NCBI GenBank assembly: GCA_016218085.1
Contig: JACREY010000008.1
Span: 248,001 to 312,000 of the forward strand
Source: Ignavibacteriota bacterium
GTDB lineage: Bacteria; Bacteroidota; Ignavibacteria; Tepidaquicellales; Tepidaquicellaceae
Length of the DNA stretch: 64,000 nt
Reading direction: 5' to 3'
The notes under the pieces were generated by a model. The model saw nothing but the letters and a program-made list of their open reading frames with translations. It was not told the origin of the DNA and did not search any database. A program made the translations under genes and the position numbers. Below, one piece after another: positions 16,367 through 24,673 of the stretch. Position 1 is the stretch's first letter. Each line of letters starts with the position of its first letter.

Positions 16367-17584
16367 TTGAATTATAAATTTTTAATAGCGCGAAGGTATT
16401 TGTTCTCGAAGAAAGATTCGAAGTTCGTGTCTTTCATTACATATATCTCCATTCTGGGAGTTGCACTCGGAGTTGCAACTCTTATTGTAACCGTATCCAT
16501 TCTCGGCGGATTTGAAAAAGAGATTAAGAATAAGGTAGCGGGACTCGTTTCTCATATACAGATTTCATCGTTTCTCCCAGAAGGGCTTTCGAATTACAAT
16601 ACCACTATTAAGCAGATTAAGGACAGCATTCCCCAGGTAACAGATGCATCGCCGTATGTCCAGAAGGAAGCTGTTATCAGGTATAAGGAAAATATCGAGG
16701 GTATTTTGCTCAAAGGAGTTATCCCGCAGACGGACCTTTCAGCCACCCGAAATAAAATAATAAAGGGTGAATTTTTACTTGATAAAATCGATACAATATT
16801 TTCACGGCTGATAATCGGTGAAAAACTTGCAAATAAACTTGGGGTTACAATCGGCTCGAAAGTCATTGTATTCGGACTTAAAGGAATTCCATCGCCAATG
16901 AACCCGCCTAAAATTAAACAGTTTATCATCAGCGGAATCTACGAAACTGGATTGCGGGAATATGATGATGTTGTGATTTATTCGGACCTTGGCACGACGC
17001 AAAAACTGTTCGATTACGGTGACAGGGTAACAGGGATAGAACTTAAAGTCAAAGATATTGACGAGGTTGAAAAAGTTTCACTCAAACTTAAAAGAATGCT
17101 GGATTATCCTCACTATCCTAAATCACTTTTCAAATTGTACAAGGGATTATTCTCCTGGGTTGAGCTTCAGAAAGCACCTACTCCGATTATTCTTGGGCTG
17201 ATAATTATAGTTGCAACATTCAATATCATCGGAACTCTCTTAATGCTGATACTCGAGAAAACCAATTCAGTGGGAATACTGAAATCTCTCGGCGCTTCGA
17301 ACGGAGATATTATGAAAATATTTTTGTTCGACGGAATTATTATCGGAATTCTTGGAATTATTATTGGAAATGCAGTTGGTATCGGACTTTGCTTAGCGGA
17401 ATTAAAGTATAAATTCTTCAAGCTTCCTGAAATATATTATATGAAAAACGTGCCGATACTTCTGGAATCGGATACGATAATTCTTATTTCTGTGATAACA
17501 ATGATACTTGTTTTTCTGGCAACAATAATTCCTTCTTACCTTGCATCAAAATTCGACCCCGTAAAATCTCTGAGGTTTATGTAA
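16367..17584 (+). CDS. lolC: LolC/LolE-type ABC transporter permease
   Basis: A 405-residue inner-membrane permease of the MacB/FtsX superfamily. One membrane helix lies near residues 20-45 (the segment ending G-V-A-T-L-I-V-T-V-S-I-L-G-G-F). A large periplasmic domain of about 200 residues follows, then three C-terminal helices (about 265-300, 320-350, 370-395). The order is that of LolC/LolE, which extract lipoproteins from the inner membrane. No LolD ATPase is encoded nearby, so the partner must lie elsewhere. The start is TTG at 16367, one base after the prfB stop, and the stop abuts the methyltransferase ATG. A general MacB-type export role is the alternative. Confidence 0.85.
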   Translation: MNYKFLIARRYLFSKKDSKFVSFITYISILGVALGVATLIVTVSILGGFEKEIKNKVAGLVSHIQISSFLPEGLSNYNTTIKQIKDSIPQVTDASPYVQKEAVIRYKENIEGILLKGVIPQTDLSATRNKIIKGEFLLDKIDTIFSRLIIGEKLANKLGVTIGSKVIVFGLKGIPSPMNPPKIKQFIISGIYETGLREYDDVVIYSDLGTTQKLFDYGDRVTGIELKVKDIDEVEKVSLKLKRMLDYPHYPKSLFKLYKGLFSWVELQKAPTPIILGLIIIVATFNIIGTLLMLILEKTNSVGILKSLGASNGDIMKIFLFDGIIIGILGIIIGNAVGIGLCLAELKYKFFKLPEIYYMKNVPILLESDTIILISVITMILVFLATIIPSYLASKFDPVKSLRFM

Positions 17585-18274
17585 ATGAAACTGGACAAAT
17601 CAAGACAGCAAATCAGCAGGATGTTCGACGACATCGCACCGAAATATGATTTCCTCAATCATCTTTTCACTCTCAACCGGGATAAAAAATGGAGAAGGGA
17701 AATAATCAAATACCTGAAAAAGCTGAACAGGGATTTTAAATATGTTCTGGATATTGCTTCGGGAACAGGGGATTTGACTCTCGAACTATTCAATCTTAAT
17801 CCCTTTAAAGTTTTTTCAATTGACATATCCGAAAAAATGCTCGACGTTCAGAAGAAAAAAATTAAATCTGAAAAGCTTTTTATAGAGCTTGCAGATGTTC
17901 ATTCCCTTTCAAATGAAACAGGCTCACTTGACCTTGCGACTATCGGATTTGGCATAAGAAACTTCGATGATATGGAAAAATCCCTCAAAGAAATCCACAG
18001 GGTTTTAAATAAGGACGGATTACTCGTTGTGCTTGAAATGTTTTCAAGAAAGAAAAAAGATGCCTTTTACATTTATTTCAGCAGGTTGATGCCGAAACTC
18101 GGCAATAGAATTTCAAAAAGCAGTCACGCATATAATTACCTGTTTAATTCGGTAAATAGCTTCTATAACGTAAATGATTTTTCTGAAATAGTTGAGAAAA
18201 CAGGCTTTAAGTGCATCCACATAAAAAACAATTTTCTTGGTATAGTTCATACTGTGTATTTTCAAAAATGTTGA
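17585..18274 (+). CDS. ubiE: Demethylmenaquinone methyltransferase (MenG/UbiE)
   Basis: A 229-residue class I SAM methyltransferase of the UbiE/MenG family. The N-terminal signature F-D-D-I-A-P-K-Y-D-F-L-N-H (residues 14-26) is characteristic, followed by the SAM-binding loop D-I-A-S-G-T-G-D-L-T and the family motif F-G-I-R-N-F-D-D. It performs the last step of menaquinone synthesis, C-methylation of demethylmenaquinone; ubiquinone is unlikely in this lineage. The ATG follows the permease stop immediately, so the two genes are co-transcribed although functionally unrelated. Confidence 0.93.
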   Translation: MKLDKSRQQISRMFDDIAPKYDFLNHLFTLNRDKKWRREIIKYLKKLNRDFKYVLDIASGTGDLTLELFNLNPFKVFSIDISEKMLDVQKKKIKSEKLFIELADVHSLSNETGSLDLATIGFGIRNFDDMEKSLKEIHRVLNKDGLLVVLEMFSRKKKDAFYIYFSRLMPKLGNRISKSSHAYNYLFNSVNSFYNVNDFSEIVEKTGFKCIHIKNNFLGIVHTVYFQKC

Positions 18275-18344
18275 AGATATATCAAAAAGGATTGAATTTT
18301 CTCTAAAAAATAGGTAAATTATTTATTCTAAATAAATATTATTA

Positions 18345-18632
18345 ATGAAAAAGATAAAGACACAAAACAGTTACAAATTAACACAGCAGATTGCTGCTAA
18401 AAAACCGATTCAGCAGAAAAAAAGAGACCCTTTTAAAGAGAAAGGTATTGATAGTTTTATTGATTTTAGAGACGTCAGGTTACTTACAAGATTCCTTAAT
18501 GAACAGGGAAAAATTCTCCCGGCACGTATTACAGGCGCCACTGCAAAGATGCAGAGAAAGCTTACAACTGCAGTAAAAAGAGCTAGACACCTTGCATTCC
18601 TGCCGTTTGTCAGCGAAGGTACAAGATACTAA
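18345..18632 (+). CDS. rpsR: 30S ribosomal protein S18
   Basis: A 95-residue basic protein matching bS18: the [13 protein letters not shown] core, then [10 protein letters not shown], then the [11 protein letters not shown]-terminus. The family is usually 75-95 residues; this form has an extended Lys/Gln-rich N-terminus. S18 is commonly encoded with rpsF, ssb and rplI, but here it stands alone, followed by its own hairpin terminator at 18662. Confidence 0.96.
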   Translation: MKKIKTQNSYKLTQQIAAKKPIQQKKRDPFKEKGIDSFIDFRDVRLLTRFLNEQGKILPARITGATAKMQRKLTTAVKRARHLAFLPFVSEGTRY

Positions 18633-18661
18633 AAACGAATATTAAAATTTTATTATATCAG

Positions 18662-18699
18662 ACTCCTGAACATTTATGTTTAGGAGTTTTATTTTTTTA
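18662..18699 (+). terminator. Terminator after rpsR
   Basis: ACTCCTgAACAT-TT-ATGTTtAGGAGT (18662-18687), an imperfect 12-bp stem followed by TTTATTTTTTT. It ends only 15 nt before the next ATG (18703), so it may also act as an attenuator for the nuclease gene. Confidence 0.8.
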
Positions 18700-18702
18700 A
18701 AG

Positions 18703-19698
18703 ATGAAAAACAAATACATATTCAGATTATCGCTTGTCTTAATACTGTTTCTTTCTTTTACCTTATCATTTGCACAGGTTAAGGAAACTTCTCTGATTGT
18801 CGGTAACTTTGAAATAGTTAAAGTTACAGACGGCGATACTTTCAAATTTAAAAATCTGGATAAATCCACAAGACTCCTCTGCATCGATACCGAAGAAACA
18901 TTTAAATCAAAGGATGCGAAGGAAAGAACTGAAGAAATTGCTTCGGACTGGCTGAATTATTACAGGGAAAACCTGAAAGGAGACAGTTATCCAATCAAAA
19001 TCGATTCTCCTTTCGGATATGATACCTGGCAGTGGGCTAAAGAATTTATGGAAGATGTGGATTCCGTCAGGCTTGAAAAAGATGATAACCTTAGAGGCAT
19101 AGATGTTTTTGACAGATATCTTGTATATGTAATTGCCTATAAAAAGGGAAGGGAAGTCAATTACAATCTCGAATGCGTGAAAACAGGCCACAGCCCTTAC
19201 TTCAATAAATATGGCAACAGCAGAAGGTTTCATGAAGATTTTGTAGAAGCGCAGGAATATGCAAAAAAGAATAAACTTGGAATATGGAATTCAAAAACAA
19301 AATGCTATCCTGATTATGAAGAGCGTGTAATATGGTGGAATAAAAGAGCGGAGCAGATTTTAAACTTCGAGAAAAAATACTCAAATGATAATATGTATGT
19401 GAATTTCCTCAGTGATGACGGATTTATTAAGCTTAAGGATTATATAAATGCCGATGTAATCATATTCGCTTCTATCGGAGATATTTTCAATAGTAAATTT
19501 CCATACCTGGTCAGGTTTTCGCACGATAAAGAAAATTCAGTTGACCTTGTTGTCTTTGAAGAAAGGGCAGATGAATTCAATGAAATTAAAATCGAAGACT
19601 TCCGGCATTACTATATATATGTCAAAGGAAAACTTGAACTCTATAAAGGCAGGTATAAAATAACTTTCAAAAACAAAAGCCAGCTCTGGATGGAATAG
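18703..19698 (+). CDS. Secreted thermonuclease-like (SNase/TNase domain) protein
   Basis: A 331-residue exported protein. The signal peptide covers residues 1-25 (ending S-F-A-Q). A staphylococcal-nuclease-like domain runs from about 35 to 210: V-T-D-G-D-T-F near residue 41, the catalytic-type R57-L-L-C-I-D-T-E-E (Arg and Glu positions of SNase), and a later R-Y-L-V-Y-V arginine. The last 115 residues look like an OB-type beta domain. The protein probably degrades extracellular nucleic acid, with calcium as expected of the family. The ATG at 18703 is preferred over upstream starts that lie inside the rpsR terminator hairpin. Confidence 0.8.
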   Translation: MKNKYIFRLSLVLILFLSFTLSFAQVKETSLIVGNFEIVKVTDGDTFKFKNLDKSTRLLCIDTEETFKSKDAKERTEEIASDWLNYYRENLKGDSYPIKIDSPFGYDTWQWAKEFMEDVDSVRLEKDDNLRGIDVFDRYLVYVIAYKKGREVNYNLECVKTGHSPYFNKYGNSRRFHEDFVEAQEYAKKNKLGIWNSKTKCYPDYEERVIWWNKRAEQILNFEKKYSNDNMYVNFLSDDGFIKLKDYINADVIIFASIGDIFNSKFPYLVRFSHDKENSVDLVVFEERADEFNEIKIEDFRHYYIYVKGKLELYKGRYKITFKNKSQLWME

Positions 19699-19701
19699 AA
19701 A

Positions 19702-21429
19702 TTATTTGCATTTCTTAAGTGCAATTAAAGTAATATCATCATACTGATGGAGGCCTTTTGAAAACTGCTCAATTTCTTTATGAATAGTCTGCATTATTTT
19801 TTCCGAAGATTCAGTGAAATTTGATAAAATTATTTTCTCCAGTCTTTCGGTTCCGAATTCCTCATCGTTTTTGTTAACAGCTTCAGTAACTCCATCTGTG
19901 TAAAGAAGAAGCACATCGTCTTTTCCCAGCTCAACCCGGCCTGTTTCATATTCAATATTGCTTCCGAGTACACCCAGCATTAGCCCTCCTTTGTCAAGAT
20001 AGGATATTCCACCTGTGCATACGTGAATGGGCGGATTATGTCCAGCATTAATGTATGTGAATATATTTTTTTCTGTATCGAGTATTCCCCAGAAAAATGT
20101 AATGAATTTCTCGATAGTCGTATTTTCGTAAATCAGTTCATTTATTTTTTCCGTTACGTCCGATATTAAAAATTTCTCCTCATCATACAGCTTCAGGAAT
20201 GAATGTAGTGCCGACTGAATGTTGGACATCAGCAGTGAAGCAGGAGTGCCTTTTCCGGAAACATCAGCGATTGCGATTGCAAATTTTGTATCCGAAAGCC
20301 TGATTACATCATAATAATCACCTCCAACGTGAAGGGCAGGCACGTTCATTGCAGATATTGCGTAATTATCAATTTCCGGCAACTCTTTAGGCAGCAGCGC
20401 AACCTGCATTTCCCGTGCTATCATCAGCTCTTTTTCAATCTTCTGCTTTTCCACGTATTCGCTGAATAAAATGGTGTTATCTATGGATAGCATCGAAAGG
20501 TTAAGAATGGATTCAAGGAACTGCAAATCCTCTTCGGTAAAATCTTTTTTGTTAAGCTTATTGCCGAGACAAACGATTGCATCTATCTTATCATTGTTCC
20601 AAATCGGAAAAAGTAACTTGTAATTTTCTGAATGAAGTTTTTGCACTGCAAAATTGTCCGAATTCCCTGTAATAATTACCGTATCTTTTATCTCTTCGAG
20701 TGCATTCAGAAAATCTTCATCATCAGGTGCATCCTTGCTTTTATTAAGAGGGTAAAATTTATCGGAACGGAATTTCGAAAATATCAAAAGATCTTTAACG
20801 CCGAAATTGCCTAGCAGTGTGTAATTTAGAAGCTTAATTATCTTTTCCCTGTCGAGAAAATTAGTATTCAGCTCCTTGCTCAGCTCGAAAAGAGATTTCA
20901 ACTGGTTTATCTGCGTGCTCAAATCTTCATTAAGGACTTTTATCTCGCTGAACTTCAGTGAATTCTCTATGGCAGGTGCTGATATGTTCAGGAGCGTTTC
21001 AATGAAAATTGTCTCGTCTTTGTTAATTGCATTCCCGTTTATTTTTTTCCCGAGGCATAATACTCCGAGGAACTTCTTGTCAAAGAAAATCTTAAAGAAA
21101 AAATTAAATCCGTTCTTCCTGAAAAAATTATCATATTCCTTTATTTCATCGAGGGTGAATATCGAAAGTCTTGGGAATTCAAATTCGATTTCTGTATTGG
21201 CGTAATTCCTGCTGATTCCTTTGATTGAATTTATTAAAAAAGTATTATCGCCTTTATTCTGCTGCTTTACCAGGAACATACCCTTTGTAATCATCATCTT
21301 GCCCATTATACTGAGCAGTATATTTCCGAAAATAAAATCAACATTAAGATTGCTGTTAATCAGCTGCGAAAACTCAATCAGCGAATTGAGTTCAATCTGC
21401 TTTTTTATAGGGTCTGAATTATTTTCCAT
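19702..21429 (-). CDS. GAF-domain PP2C/SpoIIE-type serine phosphatase (RsbU-like)
   Basis: A 575-residue protein with two GAF-like sensor domains (about residues 10-165 and 180-325), a short coiled linker, and a C-terminal PPM/SpoIIE phosphatase beginning A-R-E-M-Q-V-A-L-L-P. It carries the metal-binding motifs G-G-D-Y-Y-D-V and I-A-D-V-S-G-K-G and a D-G-V-T-E-A stretch with the final Asp in Y-D-D-I-T. RsbU/SpoIIE phosphatases dephosphorylate an STAS anti-sigma antagonist. Here the STAS protein and its kinase are encoded just upstream in the same operon, making a complete partner-switch output. The signal sensed by the GAF domains is unknown. Confidence 0.88.
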   Translation of the reverse strand: MENNSDPIKKQIELNSLIEFSQLINSNLNVDFIFGNILLSIMGKMMITKGMFLVKQQNKGDNTFLINSIKGISRNYANTEIEFEFPRLSIFTLDEIKEYDNFFRKNGFNFFFKIFFDKKFLGVLCLGKKINGNAINKDETIFIETLLNISAPAIENSLKFSEIKVLNEDLSTQINQLKSLFELSKELNTNFLDREKIIKLLNYTLLGNFGVKDLLIFSKFRSDKFYPLNKSKDAPDDEDFLNALEEIKDTVIITGNSDNFAVQKLHSENYKLLFPIWNNDKIDAIVCLGNKLNKKDFTEEDLQFLESILNLSMLSIDNTILFSEYVEKQKIEKELMIAREMQVALLPKELPEIDNYAISAMNVPALHVGGDYYDVIRLSDTKFAIAIADVSGKGTPASLLMSNIQSALHSFLKLYDEEKFLISDVTEKINELIYENTTIEKFITFFWGILDTEKNIFTYINAGHNPPIHVCTGGISYLDKGGLMLGVLGSNIEYETGRVELGKDDVLLLYTDGVTEAVNKNDEEFGTERLEKIILSNFTESSEKIMQTIHKEIEQFSKGLHQYDDITLIALKKCK

Positions 21430-21455
21430 AACCGGAAAGGAGGTATTTTGATTAG

Positions 21456-21872
21456 TTATATGTTTTTAACCAGTGTCAGCTCGTTGAAATTGTTCACGTA
21501 ATGCATGTAATCTATTTTATCCATGAATTTCTTCATTAGCGGTATCCCAAGTCCGCCTACTTTGTATTTTGCAAAATATTCTTTCATATCGGGATTGTTG
21601 CGCTTGTTCGGGTCAAATTCATCTCCGCTGTAAAATATTTTCACGACAAACTGGTTTTTGTCCGTGTAATTCTGAATTTCGATAATGTGGCTTTCGTCGA
21701 ATTTATATGTGTGCTTGATTATATTTGTGCATGCCTCATCCACCGATAATATAATCTGGTTGATTATATTCGCGTCCGAAAGTTGCTTCTTCGCATTGGT
21801 TTCAATAAAATTCCTCACCTCGATGAGGTTTTTTGTTGAACTTTTTATCGATATTTTGGCAATGTTTTCCAA
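21456..21872 (-). CDS. RsbW-like serine kinase / anti-sigma factor
   Basis: A 138-residue GHKL ATPase of the HATPase_c_2 (RsbW/SpoIIAB) type. The N-box reads S-V-D-E-A-C-T-N-I-I-K-H, and the G1/G2 region ends G-G-L-G-I-P-L-M. Such kinases phosphorylate the STAS protein on Ser/Thr and bind a partner when it is phosphorylated. No sigma factor gene lies nearby, so the partner may be a distant sigma factor or a non-sigma target. The gene lies between the STAS gene (13 nt upstream) and the phosphatase gene (26 nt downstream). Confidence 0.85.
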   Translation of the reverse strand: MENIAKISIKSSTKNLIEVRNFIETNAKKQLSDANIINQIILSVDEACTNIIKHTYKFDESHIIEIQNYTDKNQFVVKIFYSGDEFDPNKRNNPDMKEYFAKYKVGGLGIPLMKKFMDKIDYMHYVNNFNELTLVKNI

Positions 21873-21885
21873 AACCTTTTTCTCA

Positions 21886-22230
21886 TTATTTAAATTTTTC
21901 TATCGGTTCAGCTTCGTCTTTGTATATCTCGAATAAAATCGGGAAACCCAGCATATCGAAAATATTGAAAATCTTATCACTCATTTTGCATAATTTAATA
22001 TCTCCCGCATTATTTCTTATCGTCTCTATATAAGCCATAAACACCCCCAAACCTGCACTGCTTATATAAGATAGTTTTTCAAAATTAACAATGATTTTGA
22101 ACTTTTTTTCCGCAATCAGCTTCTCAAATGATTTCTCCAGCTCCACGGAAGTATGAGCGTCAAGAAACCCTTCGAGATGAAGAGTAGTTACTTCATTGCT
22201 AATCTTTTCTATTATATTAAATTCTTCCAT
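21886..22230 (-). CDS. STAS-domain anti-anti-sigma factor (RsbV-like)
   Basis: A 114-residue STAS protein. The conserved phosphoacceptor region reads Y-I-S-S-A-G-L-G-V-F near residues 55-64, as in RsbV/SpoIIAA, where the second Ser is phosphorylated by the RsbW-type kinase. It is the first gene of the three-gene partner-switch operon and its ATG (22230) is preceded by a 165-bp non-coding region with the likely promoter. When dephosphorylated by the downstream PP2C it would bind the kinase and free its target. Confidence 0.87.
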   Translation of the reverse strand: MEEFNIIEKISNEVTTLHLEGFLDAHTSVELEKSFEKLIAEKKFKIIVNFEKLSYISSAGLGVFMAYIETIRNNAGDIKLCKMSDKIFNIFDMLGFPILFEIYKDEAEPIEKFK

Positions 22231-22395
22231 TTTAAGTATATTGTTTTTACGGAAAATCTATAAAAAAAAGCACAAAATAAATGATAATATTTACATAATT
22301 TCTTCTATTAATATATACTCAAAATCCCGTTTTAAGTTACAGTTTAATTCATAGAATATGTAAAATAATTAGTATATATTATTGAAAATTATACT

Positions 22396-23574
22396 GTGGA
22401 TTTAATAGAAATTATCAGAAAAAAGGAGAGAAAAGTAATAGGAGTGCTCTCCGGTACTTCAGTTGACGCGGTAGATGTCGTACTTTTAAAAATAAAAGGT
22501 ACAGCTTCAAAGACTCAAATCCAAGTTATTGATTTTCAGTCTTTTAAAATCCCTTCCGAAATGAAGGATTATATCCTTAAATGTTCAAGAATTAAAGAAA
22601 ACGATGTCAGGGATATTTGCAGGCTGAATTTTTTTATCGGAAAATTCTTTGCAACATGCATAAATAAGTTTTTAAAGAAAAGACGAATCTCTCCCAATTC
22701 AATTGATATTATCGGCTCTCACGGGCAAACAATTCACCATATTCCTAAGTGTCAGGAAAAATTCGGAATTAAAACCAAATCCACACTTCAGATAGGCGAC
22801 CCTTCCGTTATAGCAAACCTGACAGGAATAACTACGGTAGGTGATTTCAGAACAGCAGATGTAGCCGTCAATGGTGACGGTGCCCCGCTGGTTCCTTTTC
22901 TGGATTATATATTATTTGCCGAAAAAAGAAAATCAAGGGTTCTCATTAATATCGGCGGAATATCTAATCTTACTTATCTGAAAAAAAACTGCAGAATAAA
23001 TGATGTGGTTGCGTTCGACTGCGGACCTGGAAATATGCTTATAGATGCACTTTGCAAAGTTTATTTTGATAAGGAATATGACAAGGATGCAAAAATTGCT
23101 TTGAAAGGAAATGTGGATAAGAACTTGTTTAAATTCATATGCAGGCTGGATGCATACTTCAAAACCCGTCCGCCTAAATCTACTGGCAGGGAGCATTATG
23201 GAAAGTCCTTTGTCAAGAAAATAATTACGAAATCAAGAAAAATACCAAAAGAAGATATAATCAGAACTGTAACGGAGTTTACTGCATATGCGGTGTATTA
23301 CAACATAATTCACTTTATCAAGAAAAGGGATATTTCCGAAATCCTGGTAAGTGGCGGAGGTGCGGATAATGTTCTTATCATGAACTGCCTTAAAAACTAT
23401 TTCAGGAAATCCGATGTAAAGAAACTCGAATATTACGGAATCGATTCGGCAAATAAGGAAGCCGTACTTTTTGCAGTTCTTGCAAATGAAACTATTTCCG
23501 GCAATCCCGGCAATGTGCCGTCTTCAACAGGAGCAGAAAAGAAAGTCATACTGGGTAAAATTTGTCCCGCATAA
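22396..23574 (+). CDS. anmK: Anhydro-N-acetylmuramic acid kinase
   Basis: A 392-residue ASKHA-fold kinase that opens the 1,6-anhydro ring and phosphorylates anhMurNAc during peptidoglycan recycling. Diagnostic segments: G-V-L-S-G-T-S-V-D-A-V-D (residues 17-28), I-G-S-H-G-Q-T-I-H-H, N-G-D-G-A-P-L-V-P, F-D-C-G-P-G-N-M and S-G-G-G-A-D-N. In the first motif Ala replaces the Gly of the usual D-G-[IV]-D. The start is GTG at 22396; no better ATG is near. The gene is 34 nt ahead of an epimerase gene, which may be co-transcribed. Confidence 0.92.
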   Translation: MDLIEIIRKKERKVIGVLSGTSVDAVDVVLLKIKGTASKTQIQVIDFQSFKIPSEMKDYILKCSRIKENDVRDICRLNFFIGKFFATCINKFLKKRRISPNSIDIIGSHGQTIHHIPKCQEKFGIKTKSTLQIGDPSVIANLTGITTVGDFRTADVAVNGDGAPLVPFLDYILFAEKRKSRVLINIGGISNLTYLKKNCRINDVVAFDCGPGNMLIDALCKVYFDKEYDKDAKIALKGNVDKNLFKFICRLDAYFKTRPPKSTGREHYGKSFVKKIITKSRKIPKEDIIRTVTEFTAYAVYYNIIHFIKKRDISEILVSGGGADNVLIMNCLKNYFRKSDVKKLEYYGIDSANKEAVLFAVLANETISGNPGNVPSSTGAEKKVILGKICPA

Positions 23575-23608
23575 AATTTTTGAAAAAATTAAAATTGTAT
23601 AAGAAAAT

Positions 23609-24652
23609 ATGAAAGTAATAGTAACAGGTGGTGCAGGATTTCTCGGATACCACATCTCAACAAAAATTCAGGAAATTACTAATTACAAAGATTCAGTCTT
23701 CTTCGATATTGCATCATTCCCTGAAAGCGATTATAACAAGGAAATTAACTGTATATATGGTGATGTCAGGGATGCCAGGCAGATGGATGAAATTCTTGCC
23801 GGTGCCGATGTGGTTATTCATTGCGCCGCCGCGCTTCCTCTGTGGAAAAAAAAGGATATATTCGAAACCAACGTAGGCGGTATGAAAAATGTCTGCGACA
23901 GCTGTCTTCGACTCGGAGTCGGCAGGCTTATTTTCATTTCTTCAACTTCGGTTTACGGTGTTCCTAAAGAACATCCGCTGTTCGAAACTCATCCGCGCGT
24001 TGGCGTCGGTCCTTATGGCAAAAGCAAAATTATGGCAGAGGAAATCTGCGAGGATTACAGGAAAAAAGGACTGAACGTGTGTATATTAAGACCGAAAAGC
24101 TTTATTGGAACTGCCCGTCTCGGCGTATTCCAGATTTTATATGACTGGGTTGAATCAGGCGCAAAAATTCCGATTATTGGAAACGGAAAAAACCGCTACC
24201 AGCTTTTCGAAGTTGATGACCTCGTTGATGCTATCAACCTTGCAGCAACATTGCCCGCAGAAAAAGTAAATGATGTTTTCAATGTAGGCGCGGCTGAATT
24301 CAAAACCGTTAAGGAAGATGTAGGTGCAATGTGCGAATATGCAAAAACCGGCTCACGCGTGCTCGGTACCCCGTCGTGGCTTGTAAAGCCCGTATTAAGA
24401 TTTTTCGAAATTCTCAATCTGTCGCCCCTATATAAATGGATTTATGGTACTGCTGATACGGATTCTTTCGTATCGATTGAAAAAGCCAGGAAGACTCTCG
24501 GCTGGAATCCAAAATATTCCAATGCTGAAGCGCTCATCCGCTCCTATCAATGGTATCTCGATAACAAACATACAATACAGAAAGGAACCGGTGTCACGCA
24601 CAGGATTGCCTGGAAACAGGGAATTCTAGCGCTGTTTAAGAAAATTTTGTAA
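23609..24652 (+). CDS. NAD-dependent epimerase/dehydratase (extended SDR)
   Basis: A 347-residue extended short-chain dehydrogenase. The N-terminal Rossmann motif T-G-G-A-G-F-L-G covers residues 6-13 and the catalytic Y-G-K-S-K lies near residues 135-139, with an upstream S-S-T-S-V-Y serine. This is the Tyr-Lys-Ser triad of nucleotide-sugar epimerases and of 3-beta-hydroxysteroid-dehydrogenase-like SDRs. The substrate is not recognisable. No glycosyltransferase genes surround it. The aldehyde dehydrogenase gene follows 21 nt downstream, which could hint at a shared oxidative pathway. Confidence 0.85.
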   Translation: MKVIVTGGAGFLGYHISTKIQEITNYKDSVFFDIASFPESDYNKEINCIYGDVRDARQMDEILAGADVVIHCAAALPLWKKKDIFETNVGGMKNVCDSCLRLGVGRLIFISSTSVYGVPKEHPLFETHPRVGVGPYGKSKIMAEEICEDYRKKGLNVCILRPKSFIGTARLGVFQILYDWVESGAKIPIIGNGKNRYQLFEVDDLVDAINLAATLPAEKVNDVFNVGAAEFKTVKEDVGAMCEYAKTGSRVLGTPSWLVKPVLRFFEILNLSPLYKWIYGTADTDSFVSIEKARKTLGWNPKYSNAEALIRSYQWYLDNKHTIQKGTGVTHRIAWKQGILALFKKIL

Positions 24653-24673
24653 TAAATTTTAATTCCTACTCAA

